Assembly (NCBI GenBank): GCA_947571135.1
Contig: CANOWY010000010.1
Coordinates: forward strand, 1-44,601
Length of the DNA: 44,601 bases
Origin: an uncultured Mycoplasmatota bacterium
GTDB taxonomy: Bacteria > Bacillota_I > Bacilli_A > RF39 > UBA660
Reading direction: 5' to 3'
Under the pieces are notes generated by a model. It searched no databases. It was not told the origin of the DNA and worked only from the letters and a program-made list of their open reading frames with translations. Positions 16,259 to 25,206 of the stretch are shown one piece after another (within the stretch, counting starts at the first letter, position 1; every line of letters starts with the position of its first letter). A program made the translations under genes and the position numbers.

Positions 16259-18496
16259 TTACTGTAAGTTTTCTTTTAAGAAAGTACTTAAAGCTGTATT
16301 TCCCTCTTCTGTTAAATGAATCCCATCTTTCCTAACATATTCACTGTGTTCTTGTAACTCTTTATAAAAATTTAAAAAGGTTACATTTTCTATTTTGGAT
16401 ATGTCAAAATTCGTTTGCTCATTTGGCAAAAGAATGTAGATTTCATGCTCTTTGCATAAGTCTATTATTTTTTTGTATTCTGAAGTACTTAAGTGTAGAT
16501 TTTGATCAAACATGAAGACTACTTTATGATGCAATGTATTTTCTTTACTTGATATTTCTAATTCATTTTTTAAGGTTTCATAATTCCAGTTGGTATTGGT
16601 GTTAAATTTAGCATTGGTAAAATTCTCATGAATTTCAGAAAAGCCATTTAATAATAAATCATTTCCATAAAAACTAATTTTATTTTTTTCTTTATCCTCA
16701 TGCTCTTTGATAGCCTGTTCTTTTTGATTCTGAAATTTTTCCAAATATACTTCTAAAAGTGACTCATAAATAGCATTAGTGTACGCTATTCTTCCTGTTG
16801 GAGTTAAATGAATCCCATCGGCATAAAAATATTCTGTATGATTTTTAGAAATAGCGTTCCAATCAATAATATGGACATTTTCATATTCTGCTGCAAGCAT
16901 AGTTAACTTGTTATTAATATGGACATCTTCATCATTAGTGACATTTAACCAAAATACTTCATTATCTTTACATTTTTCTATGATTTCTTTTTTACAAGTT
17001 TCTGAACAATCCCCATTTGCTCCTAGGTTAAGGATAACAGCACCATTGATTAAATTTCTACTATTTAAATCGTTTAAAATTTCACTTGCTTTCCACATAC
17101 TGCGAGATACTTTAGCGTCAAAATAACCATTGGGAAATGCTTTATATAAATTTTCTACTGCTCCAAGCATAACCGAATCTCCAACTCCTACAACTGGTAA
17201 ATTCGCAACGATACTTTCTATTTGTTCTTCTCCTGCTTCTAAATCATTTAATAATTTTGTCCAAGCCTCTTCTTCTTGTTTTAAATGATTTTCATATTCT
17301 TCTTGTTTTTCTTGCAACTTCTTTTCATTTTCCGCTAGTTGCATTTCCAATTCCTGCATTTCTTGGGTATAATTTTCGCTTTTTATGTATTCATAAATTC
17401 CGTAAAGTGAAAATGAAAATAGTACCATACATAGGAAGCATTTTAAAAAGGAAATATTTTTCTTTTGTTCTTTTTTTAAGGATAATCCCATTTGTAAAAG
17501 ATAGGCACCTAAGAAAATGAATGGAATTATCATAAAAATTTTTAAAATCGCATTTAAATTTACATATTGAAAGAAAAAGATAACAGGATATTGTATTAAA
17601 TAAATTCCATAACTTAAATTAGATAAAAAAGCAAGCGTTTTGGATTTTGCTATTTCTTTTTTGGTAGTTGGCTTTATGGTTGCATATTCGATTAATCTAC
17701 AAGTAATAAGGGTAACTACAAGCATACTTAAAGCATAGTAAATAGAACTGGCTGGCACAAAAAACATAGTTAGAAAAAGGATTGTAAAATAAACTATACT
17801 TATTTTTTTACTATTCTTTTTCAATTCTTTTTTTATTGTGTTACCGTAATAAGAATGAATAAATCCTAAAGATAACCCAAGTAATAAAGAATAACTTCTA
17901 GCGAATGTATTATAATAAGAAAAAATTAGATTTTCATGAAAACTCATTTGATAAAAATAAAGAAAACTTACAATTGCTAAAGAAAAAGGAATTGCACAAG
18001 CCGTTATTTTATTGATTTTCTTTGCTACTTTGTTTAAGAAAAGAAAAAGAAATGGAAAAACGAATTCAAATTGCAAAAGAATCCCCAAATACCAAAAATG
18101 TAAAAAGGGAGAATGAATGGCACGTGCAAAATAATCCAAATTTGCATGGATTTGCCAAAAGTTATTTACTCCTAACAAAACAGAAGTCGTTTCTGGTTTT
18201 AAATTAAACCAAACGATTTTTGGAAAAAAGGAAAAAATAGCAATTGTTAAAAATACAACAAGAAATAAAGGAAGATATACTTTCAAAAGACGATTTTTAT
18301 AATACGAAACTATTGAAAATTTTTCACTTTTAAAAGCCACTGTACAAGATAAATATCCACTTAATACAAAGAATATGCAAACGGCTAGATATCCTCCTTT
18401 TAAAATGTTCAAATGGTAAAAAAGAATGGATAAGCATGCTAATACTCGTAATAAGTCCAATCCTTTATAATATTTCTTTTGTTTTCTACTTCTCAT
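16259..18496 (-). CDS. oatA: OatA-like O-acetyltransferase with tandem SGNH domains, the second degenerate
   Basis: About 745 residues. Residues 1-380: acyltransferase-3 membrane domain, about ten segments, opening with LDLLRVLACLSILFYHLN and its catalytic His. A coiled-coil linker (385-420) leads to an outside SGNH domain with Ser441 in VGDSVMLG, an NLGANGD block and D560/H563 in ADGIHLTPTG. OatA-type enzymes acetylate peptidoglycan MurNAc with an acetyl group carried across the membrane, giving lysozyme resistance. A further module follows (about 605-745): it repeats the fold, ending in DGIHLTEEG (H727), but its Ser block reads G611-NDLL, so the nucleophile is lost. The reading can start at 18508 (GTG), but ATG at 18496 gives a better N-terminus. 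Wall acetylation is inferred; the acceptor could be another glycan. Confidence 0.85.
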   Translation of the reverse strand: MRSRKQKKYYKGLDLLRVLACLSILFYHLNILKGGYLAVCIFFVLSGYLSCTVAFKSEKFSIVSYYKNRLLKVYLPLFLVVFLTIAIFSFFPKIVWFNLKPETTSVLLGVNNFWQIHANLDYFARAIHSPFLHFWYLGILLQFEFVFPFLFLFLNKVAKKINKITACAIPFSLAIVSFLYFYQMSFHENLIFSYYNTFARSYSLLLGLSLGFIHSYYGNTIKKELKKNSKKISIVYFTILFLTMFFVPASSIYYALSMLVVTLITCRLIEYATIKPTTKKEIAKSKTLAFLSNLSYGIYLIQYPVIFFFQYVNLNAILKIFMIIPFIFLGAYLLQMGLSLKKEQKKNISFLKCFLCMVLFSFSLYGIYEYIKSENYTQEMQELEMQLAENEKKLQEKQEEYENHLKQEEEAWTKLLNDLEAGEEQIESIVANLPVVGVGDSVMLGAVENLYKAFPNGYFDAKVSRSMWKASEILNDLNSRNLINGAVILNLGANGDCSETCKKEIIEKCKDNEVFWLNVTNDEDVHINNKLTMLAAEYENVHIIDWNAISKNHTEYFYADGIHLTPTGRIAYTNAIYESLLEVYLEKFQNQKEQAIKEHEDKEKNKISFYGNDLLLNGFSEIHENFTNAKFNTNTNWNYETLKNELEISSKENTLHHKVVFMFDQNLHLSTSEYKKIIDLCKEHEIYILLPNEQTNFDISKIENVTFLNFYKELQEHSEYVRKDGIHLTEEGNTALSTFLKENLQ

Positions 18497-18655
18497 TTTA
18501 CACCACACTACATTACTTTATATTTCTCTTATTATTTTATAACATTTTAAAAATCGGCTAGAATTAACCAATTTTGCTCCTCTATCATTTTAACACATTT
18601 TTTTATTTCTTGAATAAAAAGAAGCACTATTACGTTTTAAAATAATGCCAATCTC

Positions 18656-19003
18656 TTATTCATCTTTCATTTCCCAACTTTTAAAATAAATGCATTCTCT
18701 ATTTTCATTAAATTTTATTTCATAAATTCCATCAAAATTTTCGTTATTTTGCTTTAATATCCACTGCGCAATAACGATATTTCCATCTATTGCTAAAGGT
18801 TTTATTTCAATATATTGAATATTTTCATTTTTAACGTGTTGCCATTCATTTCTTATTTCTTCTAGAGTTAAATAAGGTTGCATAAAAGGTGTTTCTTGGT
18901 AAAATACAGTTTTTTGAAATAAAGAGACAGCCCTTTCTATATCTTTTTGAAACCAATACTCTTTTAATTTATCTAACCAATCTTCTACGAAACTTTTATT
19001 CAT
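18656..19003 (-). CDS. NTF2-like (SnoaL-like) family protein
   Basis: 115 residues with the NTF2 cone-fold pattern: N-terminal helix VEDWLDKLKEYWFQKD, strand FYQETPFMQPYLTLEEIRNEW, then three strands (YIEIKPLAIDGNIVIAQW, FDGIYEIKFNEN, CIYFKSWEMKDE). Members are small-molecule enzymes or binding domains; the ligand cannot be read. Follows the HhH gene (19019-19279) by 15 bases in the same direction, so the three genes 19916-18656 form an operon. Confidence 0.8.
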   Translation of the reverse strand: MNKSFVEDWLDKLKEYWFQKDIERAVSLFQKTVFYQETPFMQPYLTLEEIRNEWQHVKNENIQYIEIKPLAIDGNIVIAQWILKQNNENFDGIYEIKFNENRECIYFKSWEMKDE

Positions 19004-19018
19004 TTTCTTCTCTCTTTT

Positions 19019-19279
19019 CTATTTATCTTTCCAATACCACCATTTTAATTTTTCTTTTTCATGTGTTTCATTTTCTGCATAATACACTGCCATTCTAAAA
19101 ACATAAAGTAGACATCTATCTTCTTTAAATCCCTTGTATTCACAACTTTTTACATAAAGGTCTTCAGGATTTTGTCCTTTTAAATCCTCTACACAAGTAA
19201 TACCAATATGGATTAAATCTTGTTTAATGTTTTTTCCTACATTGGGAATTGTTAAAAGATTAGTTTTCATAACTCTCAT
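19019..19279 (-). CDS. Helix-hairpin-helix protein (Cdd1-like)
   Basis: 86 residues. LLTIPNVGKNIKQDLIHIGI followed by VEDLKGQNPEDLY is a helix-hairpin-helix pair as in the Cdd1 (pathogenicity-locus) and TfoX C-terminal families, ending in YVFRMAVYYAE. Such domains bind DNA backbone non-specifically, although Cdd1 function is not established. The start overlaps the end of the GyrI-like gene by about 20 bases, indicating translational coupling. Two starts are possible (19279 and 19270). Confidence 0.8.
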   Translation of the reverse strand: MRVMKTNLLTIPNVGKNIKQDLIHIGITCVEDLKGQNPEDLYVKSCEYKGFKEDRCLLYVFRMAVYYAENETHEKEKLKWWYWKDK

Positions 19280-19916
19280 TCTCTATTTTTTTAATGGGAT
19301 GACGAATAACGGTTTTTAGTTTGCTTGCTTCACTCTTTCTAGGATCACTCAAATAAATTTCATGATGTAATCTTTCTCTCGTTATATCTAAAGTATAGCC
19401 ATTTTCTCTTATATATTCATGCATCAAATCAACCGTTTTTGGTTCCTCATCGTAAGGACCGATATGCATACATTGCACACATTCTCCTTCTTCATATGTC
19501 AAAAATTCCACTTTAGAAAAATCAAGGCCTTTCTTTTTCATTGCTTCTTCTATAGCCCAATCAAAGTCTTTTTTCGTTACAAAATCAGGTAGTCTAATAA
19601 CAGAAATAAATTGCATTTCTTCTTTTTTATTATAGTCAATTCCGTTTCTATTTCCATCTTGCCACCAGAATCCTTCTAAAGGTGGTACTACATAAGAAAA
19701 ATATCCCTCTATTTTATAAGTTCCCTTATAACTCATTTTTATTGTAAATGCAATTGCATATAGTAAGCCTATCGACTTTTTGTATTCGCTTTCCTCTTCG
19801 TTTGGATTTCCTTTTCCCCTTACGGCAATATAATTCATTTTTGGTATAGTAACAATACTTGGTTTATTTTTAGGCATATAAAATTCTTTATATTCTTTTT
19901 TATAATCAAAAGCCAT
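19260..19916 (-). CDS. GyrI-like small-molecule-binding domain protein
   Basis: 218 residues. PKMNYIAVRGKGNPNEEESEYKKSIGLLYAIAF opens a GyrI/AraC-effector-binding (SOUL/GyrI-like) fold; later EGECVQCMHIGPYDEEPKT and a second half with LHHEIYLSDPRK complete it. Stand-alone proteins of this type bind xenobiotics or hydrolyse them; residues YKIEGYFSYVVPPLEGFWW form the wall of the pocket. No DNA-binding domain is fused. First gene of the operon with the HhH and NTF2-like genes, behind a TGTTATAAT element at 19940. Confidence 0.85.
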   Translation of the reverse strand: MAFDYKKEYKEFYMPKNKPSIVTIPKMNYIAVRGKGNPNEEESEYKKSIGLLYAIAFTIKMSYKGTYKIEGYFSYVVPPLEGFWWQDGNRNGIDYNKKEEMQFISVIRLPDFVTKKDFDWAIEEAMKKKGLDFSKVEFLTYEEGECVQCMHIGPYDEEPKTVDLMHEYIRENGYTLDITRERLHHEIYLSDPRKSEASKLKTVIRHPIKKIENESYEN

Positions 19917-19939
19917 ACATACACTTCTTTCATTTTTTC

Positions 19940-19948
19940 ATTATAACA
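19940..19948 (-). promoter_or_regulatory. Extended -10 promoter of the GyrI-like operon
   Basis: Minus-strand TGTTATAAT, 24 bases before the ATG at 19916. Confidence 0.5.
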
Positions 19949-19954
19949 TAAGAA

Positions 19955-19987
19955 AAGCAAATCTCCTATTCTTAGTTTCATTTGCTT
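19955..19987 (-). terminator. Terminator after the 20002-20568 regulator
   Basis: Perfect 8-bp stem AAGCAAAT/ATTTGCTT, 17-base loop, then TTTTCTTA on the minus strand. Confidence 0.65.
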
Positions 19988-20001
19988 AACTTATTACTTT
20001 A

Positions 20002-20568
20002 TTAGTCGCATGTTCCATTATTGGTTTTAAAATATTGTTCTATTTGGAGAAGAGATTTATCCATATTAGTAAAATCTGCAAGTTTAATTAAATCATTTTT
20101 CATTTTATCTGAACATTGATCACATTGAAAATAATCATTAGTACCAAATTTTATTTGATAGTTTTTGTTCTCTATCGAACAGATAATGGTAGCACTAGAC
20201 TCTACATTTTGGTTTCCTTTAATAGCAAATGTATATATACATAAACCAATAATCATTACAAGGATAAATATAATATACCCAATTACAAATTTACCAAATA
20301 TTTTTAACATTTTCATAATCATGCCTGCTAATTGTTCTGTATTACTAACCTTTTTTATAAGTTCCTCTTTTACCTCGTTATCTAAAAGTTCGTCAATGCT
20401 AATATGTAAGGCTTTAGAAAGTAGTATTAATTGTTCTGGGTTTGGTGTTGTTTCTCCCAGTTCCCAATTTGAAATAGTTTGTCTTGTCACCTCTACAATA
20501 TTTGCTAATTCTTCTTGGGAAAAACCATGTTGTTTTCTTAATCTTAAAATATTTTCTCCTAATCTCAT
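20002..20568 (-). CDS. Membrane-tethered XRE regulator with Cys-rich outer domain
   Basis: About 188 residues. Residues 1-65: XRE helix-turn-helix (GENILRLRKQHGFSQEELA, RQTISNWELGETTPNPEQ). A linker leads to one membrane segment (about 98-120, FVIGYIIFILVMIIGLCIY), then an outside tail with Cys residues (CSIENKNY, FQCDQCSDK, final GTCD). This layout suggests a one-step sensor: outside domain, membrane, DNA-binding head. ATG at 20568 follows AAAGGAG; an earlier ATG at 20586 lies before the ribosome site. Its HTH is nearly the same as that of 41895-42329. Confidence 0.82.
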   Translation of the reverse strand: MRLGENILRLRKQHGFSQEELANIVEVTRQTISNWELGETTPNPEQLILLSKALHISIDELLDNEVKEELIKKVSNTEQLAGMIMKMLKIFGKFVIGYIIFILVMIIGLCIYTFAIKGNQNVESSATIICSIENKNYQIKFGTNDYFQCDQCSDKMKNDLIKLADFTNMDKSLLQIEQYFKTNNGTCD

Positions 20569-20676
20569 TTTTCTTTCTCCTTTCACTAGAAAGTATAGTA
20601 GAAATTCATTTCATAAATCTACCAAAAGATTTTGGAAATTTGTCAAAGAGTTTTAACAGAATTAAAAAATTGCTTG

Positions 20677-20769
20677 CTATCTTTCTTTTTTATTTTTATG
20701 ATTATAAGAATATCCTATGATACTGACTGCTAAAACAACAGCAGATAAAACCAAAACTGTTTTTTTCAT
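20677..20769 (-). CDS. Small membrane peptide (30 aa)
   Basis: ATG at 20769 lies 6 bases after AGAGG. The product is MKKTVLVLSAVVLAVSIIGY then a basic tail SYNHKNKKER: one hydrophobic segment and positive end. It lies between the XRE sensor and a remnant. It could be a toxin-like or regulatory peptide or simply an unprocessed exported peptide; nothing decides. No antisense RNA gene is evident. Confidence 0.5.
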   Translation of the reverse strand: MKKTVLVLSAVVLAVSIIGYSYNHKNKKER

Positions 20770-20805
20770 ATAATACCTCTTTTTTTGTCTTGTAAACTTT
20801 TCACT

Positions 20806-21240
20806 TTACTTTTTGAATGCTAAATTGTAACTATTGTCTATCCATTTATAAATTTCTTTTATATCGACACTTTCATCTAACTTTATAGTCATCCAATTTT
20901 CTTTGTTCATATGATAACCAACAAATAATTCTTGGTTATCAACTTTGTCTTTTATTTTGTCTTTTTGATACCTTAAAACTATAATCTCGATTCTTTTTTT
21001 GTTGTGTGTTCCTGTGCCATTTAGTAGCATAATCAACATTCCATAATTTTTCATGCTAACTTCTTTTTTATTATGAATGTTGGATCTCTTAATTATCATT
21101 TCAAATCCATTTTTATAAAGGAGCATCACATCTAAAATAATTAAATCCTACACTCCATAGTTTACAGATAATAGCATACTTCTAATTGTATCTGCTAAAT
21201 TGAATTCGTCTTCTATTATTAGTATTTTTATAAACTTCAA
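20806..21240 (-). pseudogene. Chimeric remnant: response-regulator receiver fragments joined to a YjbR/MmcQ C-terminus
   Basis: One frame, broken only by a TAG at 21148-21150. From TTG 21240 it reads MKFIKILIIEDEFNLADT, the start of a response-regulator receiver domain, then stops. After the stop it resumes DLIILDVMLLYKNGFEMIIK, the receiver's phospho-Asp strand, with about 20 residues missing between. Downstream it changes to a YjbR/MmcQ-type end: LFVGYHMNKENWMTIKLD and WIDNSYNLAFKK. The YjbR part (from ATG about 21057) may still be translated, but lacks the usual N-terminal half. This is a deletion fusion of two genes; the intact response regulator is at 24076. Confidence 0.7.
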
Positions 21241-21361
21241 TATCATAGATTTTAAAAATTAAAACTGAAAAAAATATTTTTCTAACTACATTGTACTATA
21301 TATCCTTTAAGATGTGAACCAATGGAAATGTAGCATATTCCTTTTCCATACAATTTTATTT

Positions 21362-22243
21362 TTAAAACTTAACGATAATGGTTAGCATATTATTTTTATA
21401 TTTTGCTTCTAATGTTCCTCCACTTAAATCTACTAATTGTTTTGCAATAGATAAACCTATTCCATTTGATTTTTTTGCACTTTTCACAGTATAGTATCTA
21501 TCAAATAATTGTTCTAAACTCACTTGATCCAAGTCATCTGCTTGATTAGAAAATTCTATTATACCGTTACTATATAGTTTTATATTAAAATCTTGTTTAC
21601 TATATTTAATCGCATTGGATATAATATTTTCAAAAATTCGCTTTAACATATTTTCATTTAATAGTCTAATTACTTTGTCTTTACATATATCTATATTTGG
21701 AATAATATTATGACTTGCAAATAAACTATAAAAACTTGCGACAGAATCTTCCAAAATATCATTTATTATTAAATTTTCTTGTTTCATTTCAGCCTGTATA
21801 TCGAGAGTTTTAGAAAAATCAAAAAGTTGTTCTGTAAGAAATGTTAAATCTTTTACTTTACTATCAATAATATCTAAATACTTAATCTGTTTTTCGCTTA
21901 AATTATTGTTATCCATTAAATCAAGATAACCTCTTATTGCTGTAAGAGGTGTTCTTAAATCGTGTGAAATGTTCGTTATTGATGTTTTTAATTCTTTATT
22001 TCCATTTTTGTATTCCAGTTCTAACTTTCGCAAGTTTTTTAAACTATGATTTAAAAGAACTGCTATTTTTTTCAATTTCTTATCATTTGTACTGATGGTA
22101 ATTAAATTATTTGTATCTGATTTTAAAATATCTGCTAAAGATTCCCCAATATTCTTAATTTCCTGCTTCATTATTAAAACTTTTAAAATAAAGAATATTG
22201 CTATAAATAATACTATTAAAAATAAATAAAACCAGATATTCAT
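21362..22243 (-). CDS. Sensor histidine kinase
   Basis: 293 residues. One N-terminal membrane segment (about 4-22), no large outside domain, a short linker, then HisKA with NISHDLRTPLTAIRGYLDL (phospho-acceptor His) and an ATPase domain with N box NIISNAIKYS, F box DRYYTV and G box GIGLSIAKQL. This short intramembrane type is typical of kinases that sense cell-envelope antibiotics, often through their ABC transporter. It is the last gene of a four-gene operon: response regulator, ATPase, permease, kinase. ATG lies 10 bases past the permease stop. Confidence 0.9.
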   Translation of the reverse strand: MNIWFYLFLIVLFIAIFFILKVLIMKQEIKNIGESLADILKSDTNNLITISTNDKKLKKIAVLLNHSLKNLRKLELEYKNGNKELKTSITNISHDLRTPLTAIRGYLDLMDNNNLSEKQIKYLDIIDSKVKDLTFLTEQLFDFSKTLDIQAEMKQENLIINDILEDSVASFYSLFASHNIIPNIDICKDKVIRLLNENMLKRIFENIISNAIKYSKQDFNIKLYSNGIIEFSNQADDLDQVSLEQLFDRYYTVKSAKKSNGIGLSIAKQLVDLSGGTLEAKYKNNMLTIIVKF

Positions 22244-22252
22244 AAAAATTAC

Positions 22253-23086
22253 CTACTTCAATTCTTTTTTCTTAAATAATACTAATCCTGCTCCAGTAAA
22301 CACTACTATAATTCCTAATGAATATAGTGGTAAGACTTTTGTATTAGCGATATATCCATCTGCAATTTGAAAGCCTTGTCCCGCTGGATTAATGTCTAAT
22401 AATATTTGACACACTTTCTTTTTTGTTTCACTTGGATATTTTGGATTAGGTTCTTGTTTCATTTCAAACTCATTTGTTTCTTGATTAGTTATAGATGCAG
22501 TTTCTATAAATTTTGGTGCTTGTAATGTATTCATATTAGTTAATGCGAACATCATCATTCCAAAAGCCAACATAATACTAACTACTGCTGTAATTGTCTT
22601 ATTTGAAATTAACATTGCTATAAATGTAAATATACTAGAAGTTGATATTATCATAATCAAAATACAACTGATTAACATTATAAATGATGATATAGAAAGT
22701 GTAATTTTGCCAAATAATGGTATCCCAAGAGCAATAATTACTAACATAAATAAAATATAAGAAAACAAACTTGTAATAGAAGTTATAATTAAATTAGATA
22801 AATATATATTTGTCCTTTTATGACCTATACTAACTTTGTTTCGAATAACTCCATCAGAATATTCTACTCCTAAAAATAGACTTGTAAATATTGCAATAAC
22901 AATTCCTATACTAGTAGAATAGTTAAATATCAATTGTTCAACTTCTACGGTATCTCCAAAATTTTTCATATCACTATACCTCGAGTAAATCATTAATAAA
23001 GCGAGGCCAATACTAAATATTGTTAATATCCAAAATAGTTTATTTTTACGAAGTCTCGTAAAACCTGCATTTAATAATTTAATCAA
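22253..23086 (-). CDS. ABC-2 type permease of an antimicrobial-peptide/antibiotic exporter
   Basis: About 277 residues with six membrane segments, ABC-2 type, and a loop near 195-235 (TASITNQETNEFEMK). The start is TTG at 23086, 6 bases after GGAGGTG that lies within the last codons of the ATPase gene, so translation is coupled. Partners: ATPase 23079-23993, kinase 21362-22243. Layout resembles bacitracin-type or lantibiotic immunity exporters (BcrAB/NatAB-like); the substrate cannot be read. Confidence 0.85.
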   Translation of the reverse strand: MIKLLNAGFTRLRKNKLFWILTIFSIGLALLMIYSRYSDMKNFGDTVEVEQLIFNYSTSIGIVIAIFTSLFLGVEYSDGVIRNKVSIGHKRTNIYLSNLIITSITSLFSYILFMLVIIALGIPLFGKITLSISSFIMLISCILIMIISTSSIFTFIAMLISNKTITAVVSIMLAFGMMMFALTNMNTLQAPKFIETASITNQETNEFEMKQEPNPKYPSETKKKVCQILLDINPAGQGFQIADGYIANTKVLPLYSLGIIVVFTGAGLVLFKKKELK

Positions 23087-23993
23087 CTCGCCCACCTCCA
23101 ATTAAATTCATATAATAGTTTTCTAGTGATTCTTCTTGTTCATGGATCTCATCTGCTATTAAATTTTTCTTGGATAATCCACTCACTAATTTTGATAAAT
23201 TATGTTTCCCATAAACATTTATAGTTTTATTATCCATTACTTCATAAGAAATGTTATGTTCTTCAAAATATTTAACAAATTCTTTTGGCTCATTTACTGT
23301 AAGTATTATTTTGTGTTCCATCTTTTTCATTAGTTCTTCACTTGTTATCTCTTGAATAATAGAACCACTATCTAAAAATCCATAGTGTGTTGCTATTTTA
23401 GATAATTCATCTAAATAATGACTAGATATTAAAATTGTAATTCTTCTTTCTTTATTTAATTTTAATATTAATTCTCTTATTTCTATAATCCCCTGTGGAT
23501 CAAGTCCATTGATAGGCTCATCTAAAATTAAGAAATCTGGATGATTAGCAATAGCAATAGCAATTCCGAGTCTCTGTTTCATTCCTAAAGAAAAGTTCTT
23601 TGCTTTTTTCTTTCCAGTTTTCTCTAGTCCAACTAATTTTAATAAGTCATCAATATCATCAAAACTTGGCATTCCAACTAACTTATATTGTTCTATTAAG
23701 TTATCTCTAGCAGTCATCTCTCCATAAATAGATGGGGTTTCTATAATCGCTCCCATTCTTTTTCTAGCACTTATAATATCATTAGTACTATTACTTTTTC
23801 CATATATAATGTAACTTCCATTTGTAGGTTCTTGTAGTCCACATATGATTCTTATAAGGGTTGTTTTTCCTGCTCCGTTTTTACCAACAAGCCCATATAT
23901 TGCACCTTTTTCAATATGAATATTGGCGTTATTTAAGGCTCTAAAGTCCTTATATTTTTTTTCAAGATTATTAGTTTCTAAAACTATCTCCAT
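23079..23993 (-). CDS. ABC transporter ATPase (BcrA/lantibiotic immunity type)
   Basis: 304 residues. Walker A GKNGAGKTT near 38-46, Q loop, signature LGMKQR (replacing LSGGQ: NFSLGMKQRLGIAIA), Walker B FLILDEP and H loop SSHYLDEL. The FSLGMKQRLGIA form is usual in BcrA/MrsF-type drug and lantibiotic exporters. C-terminal 80 residues form an extra domain seen in this type. It overlaps the permease start. ATG follows GAAAGGAGAAAG. Operon with regulator upstream by 82 bases. Confidence 0.92.
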   Translation of the reverse strand: MEIVLETNNLEKKYKDFRALNNANIHIEKGAIYGLVGKNGAGKTTLIRIICGLQEPTNGSYIIYGKSNSTNDIISARKRMGAIIETPSIYGEMTARDNLIEQYKLVGMPSFDDIDDLLKLVGLEKTGKKKAKNFSLGMKQRLGIAIAIANHPDFLILDEPINGLDPQGIIEIRELILKLNKERRITILISSHYLDELSKIATHYGFLDSGSIIQEITSEELMKKMEHKIILTVNEPKEFVKYFEEHNISYEVMDNKTINVYGKHNLSKLVSGLSKKNLIADEIHEQEESLENYYMNLIGGGRVD

Positions 23994-24075
23994 AATCTTT
24001 CTCCTTTCTTGCTATCCATCTTAATAGAAAAGTGTTAAGAAAATGGTTAAGATTTTGTTAAGATTTTATTAAGAT

Positions 24076-24732
24076 TTACTCTTTTATTTTAAAACCAATT
24101 CCCCATATAGATTCAATATACTCTTTTTCTGTGTAATCTCTAATCTTTTTTCGTATATTACTAATATGCACTCTTAATGAATTTTCATCACAGTCCTCTG
24201 TATCCATACTTATTAAATCGAGTAGTTTATTTTTGGTAATCACCTGTGTTGGATTTAAAAGCAGTTGTTTTACTATTGCATATTCTGTCTTTGTTAAGTT
24301 TACTTTAGTGTCACAAACAAGTAAGGTATGATTATCACTTAATAAGTTTAATTCTTTATACTTTATTGCATCTACAACGTTATTAGTATTTCTTAATTGC
24401 ACCTTTATTCTGGCAAGTAATTCTTTACGATCAAAAGGTTTGGTTATATAATCATTAGCCCCAGATAATAAACAATTTACTTTATCATCACTAGAAATTT
24501 TGGCTGAAAGAACTATTATTGGAGTATCTTTTATTTGTTTAATGATTTCTTCTCCACTTAGTGCAGGTAGCATTAAATCGAGTAAAATCAAGTCATATTT
24601 TTCTTTTTCAAATAAAAGCAAAGCCTCTGTTCCTGAATACGCATGATATGTCTTATAATTTTCTGCTTCTAATATTTCTTTTAAAACATTATGAATGCTA
24701 ATATCATCTTCAACAATTAAAATTTTTTTCAA
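24076..24732 (-). CDS. Response regulator, OmpR/PhoB type
   Basis: About 218 residues. Receiver domain 1-115 with acidic pair ILIVEDD, phospho-Asp in LILLDLMLP, Lys in ITKPFDRKE; winged-helix domain from about 125 (TKTEYAIVKQLLLNP, SLRVHISNIRKKI, IWGIGFKI). The frame is open to 24825, but an extended -10 (TGGTATACT) sits inside that extra part, and TTG at 24732 begins exactly at the family start (KKILIVEDD) after GTGGTGA. It controls the ABC transporter/kinase operon, which it heads. Confidence 0.92.
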   Translation of the reverse strand: MKKILIVEDDISIHNVLKEILEAENYKTYHAYSGTEALLLFEKEKYDLILLDLMLPALSGEEIIKQIKDTPIIVLSAKISSDDKVNCLLSGANDYITKPFDRKELLARIKVQLRNTNNVVDAIKYKELNLLSDNHTLLVCDTKVNLTKTEYAIVKQLLLNPTQVITKNKLLDLISMDTEDCDENSLRVHISNIRKKIRDYTEKEYIESIWGIGFKIKE

Positions 24733-24750
24733 GATTATCACCACATTTAT

Positions 24751-24759
24751 AGTATACCA
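24751..24759 (-). promoter_or_regulatory. Extended -10 promoter of the two-component/ABC operon
   Basis: Minus-strand TGGTATACT, about 19 bases before the TTG start at 24732. Confidence 0.55.
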
Positions 24760-24933
24760 AAAACCTATCCTTTTTCTAAATTTATTTTTCTTTTTTTTGT
24801 TTTCTTCTAAATTTTCTTTTGTCATTTAACTTATGTACTTTTTTTGTAAGATACTTACCTTTGTTAAATTAGATAAAAAAAAGAATGTAATTTTTTACAC
24901 TCTAATTTATAATTTGTAATTTAACACTTACTT

Positions 24934-25180
24934 TTAAAACCAATAATTCTTCATTTGCTCTAAAAACTCTTTTGATACAGGATAAGTATTACTATCATAA
25001 ATTATTGAATCTATACCACAATATGGACAAATTGCCGTTTGGTTATCATCACACCAATCTACAATTAACTTTGGATTAAATATTTTTAAACAATAAAAAC
25101 AACCACATAATTTTGAATTATATAAATACTCTCTGTTGTAAGAACTACATATATGAGCATTTTTTAATTCATTTGTTTCC
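24934..25180 (-). pseudogene. Zinc-ribbon cytoplasmic protein with a frameshift at its start
   Basis: The frame NELKNAHICSSYNREYL then KLCGCFYCLKIFNPK, DWCDDNQTAICPYCGIDS and KEFLEQMKNYWF matches a family of small cytoplasmic zinc-binding proteins in Bacilli and Clostridia: two CxxC pairs plus the TAICPYCG segment. The stop is at 24934. But the only ATG with a ribosome site (25172, after GGGAGG) is out of frame by one base and reads MN-stop. No other usual start exists in the frame before an upstream stop. So the gene looks killed by a small indel in the first few codons, or begins at a rare codon. Confidence 0.65.
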
Positions 25181-25206
25181 TCCCGTTATATCTTCTCAAC
25201 TATAAT

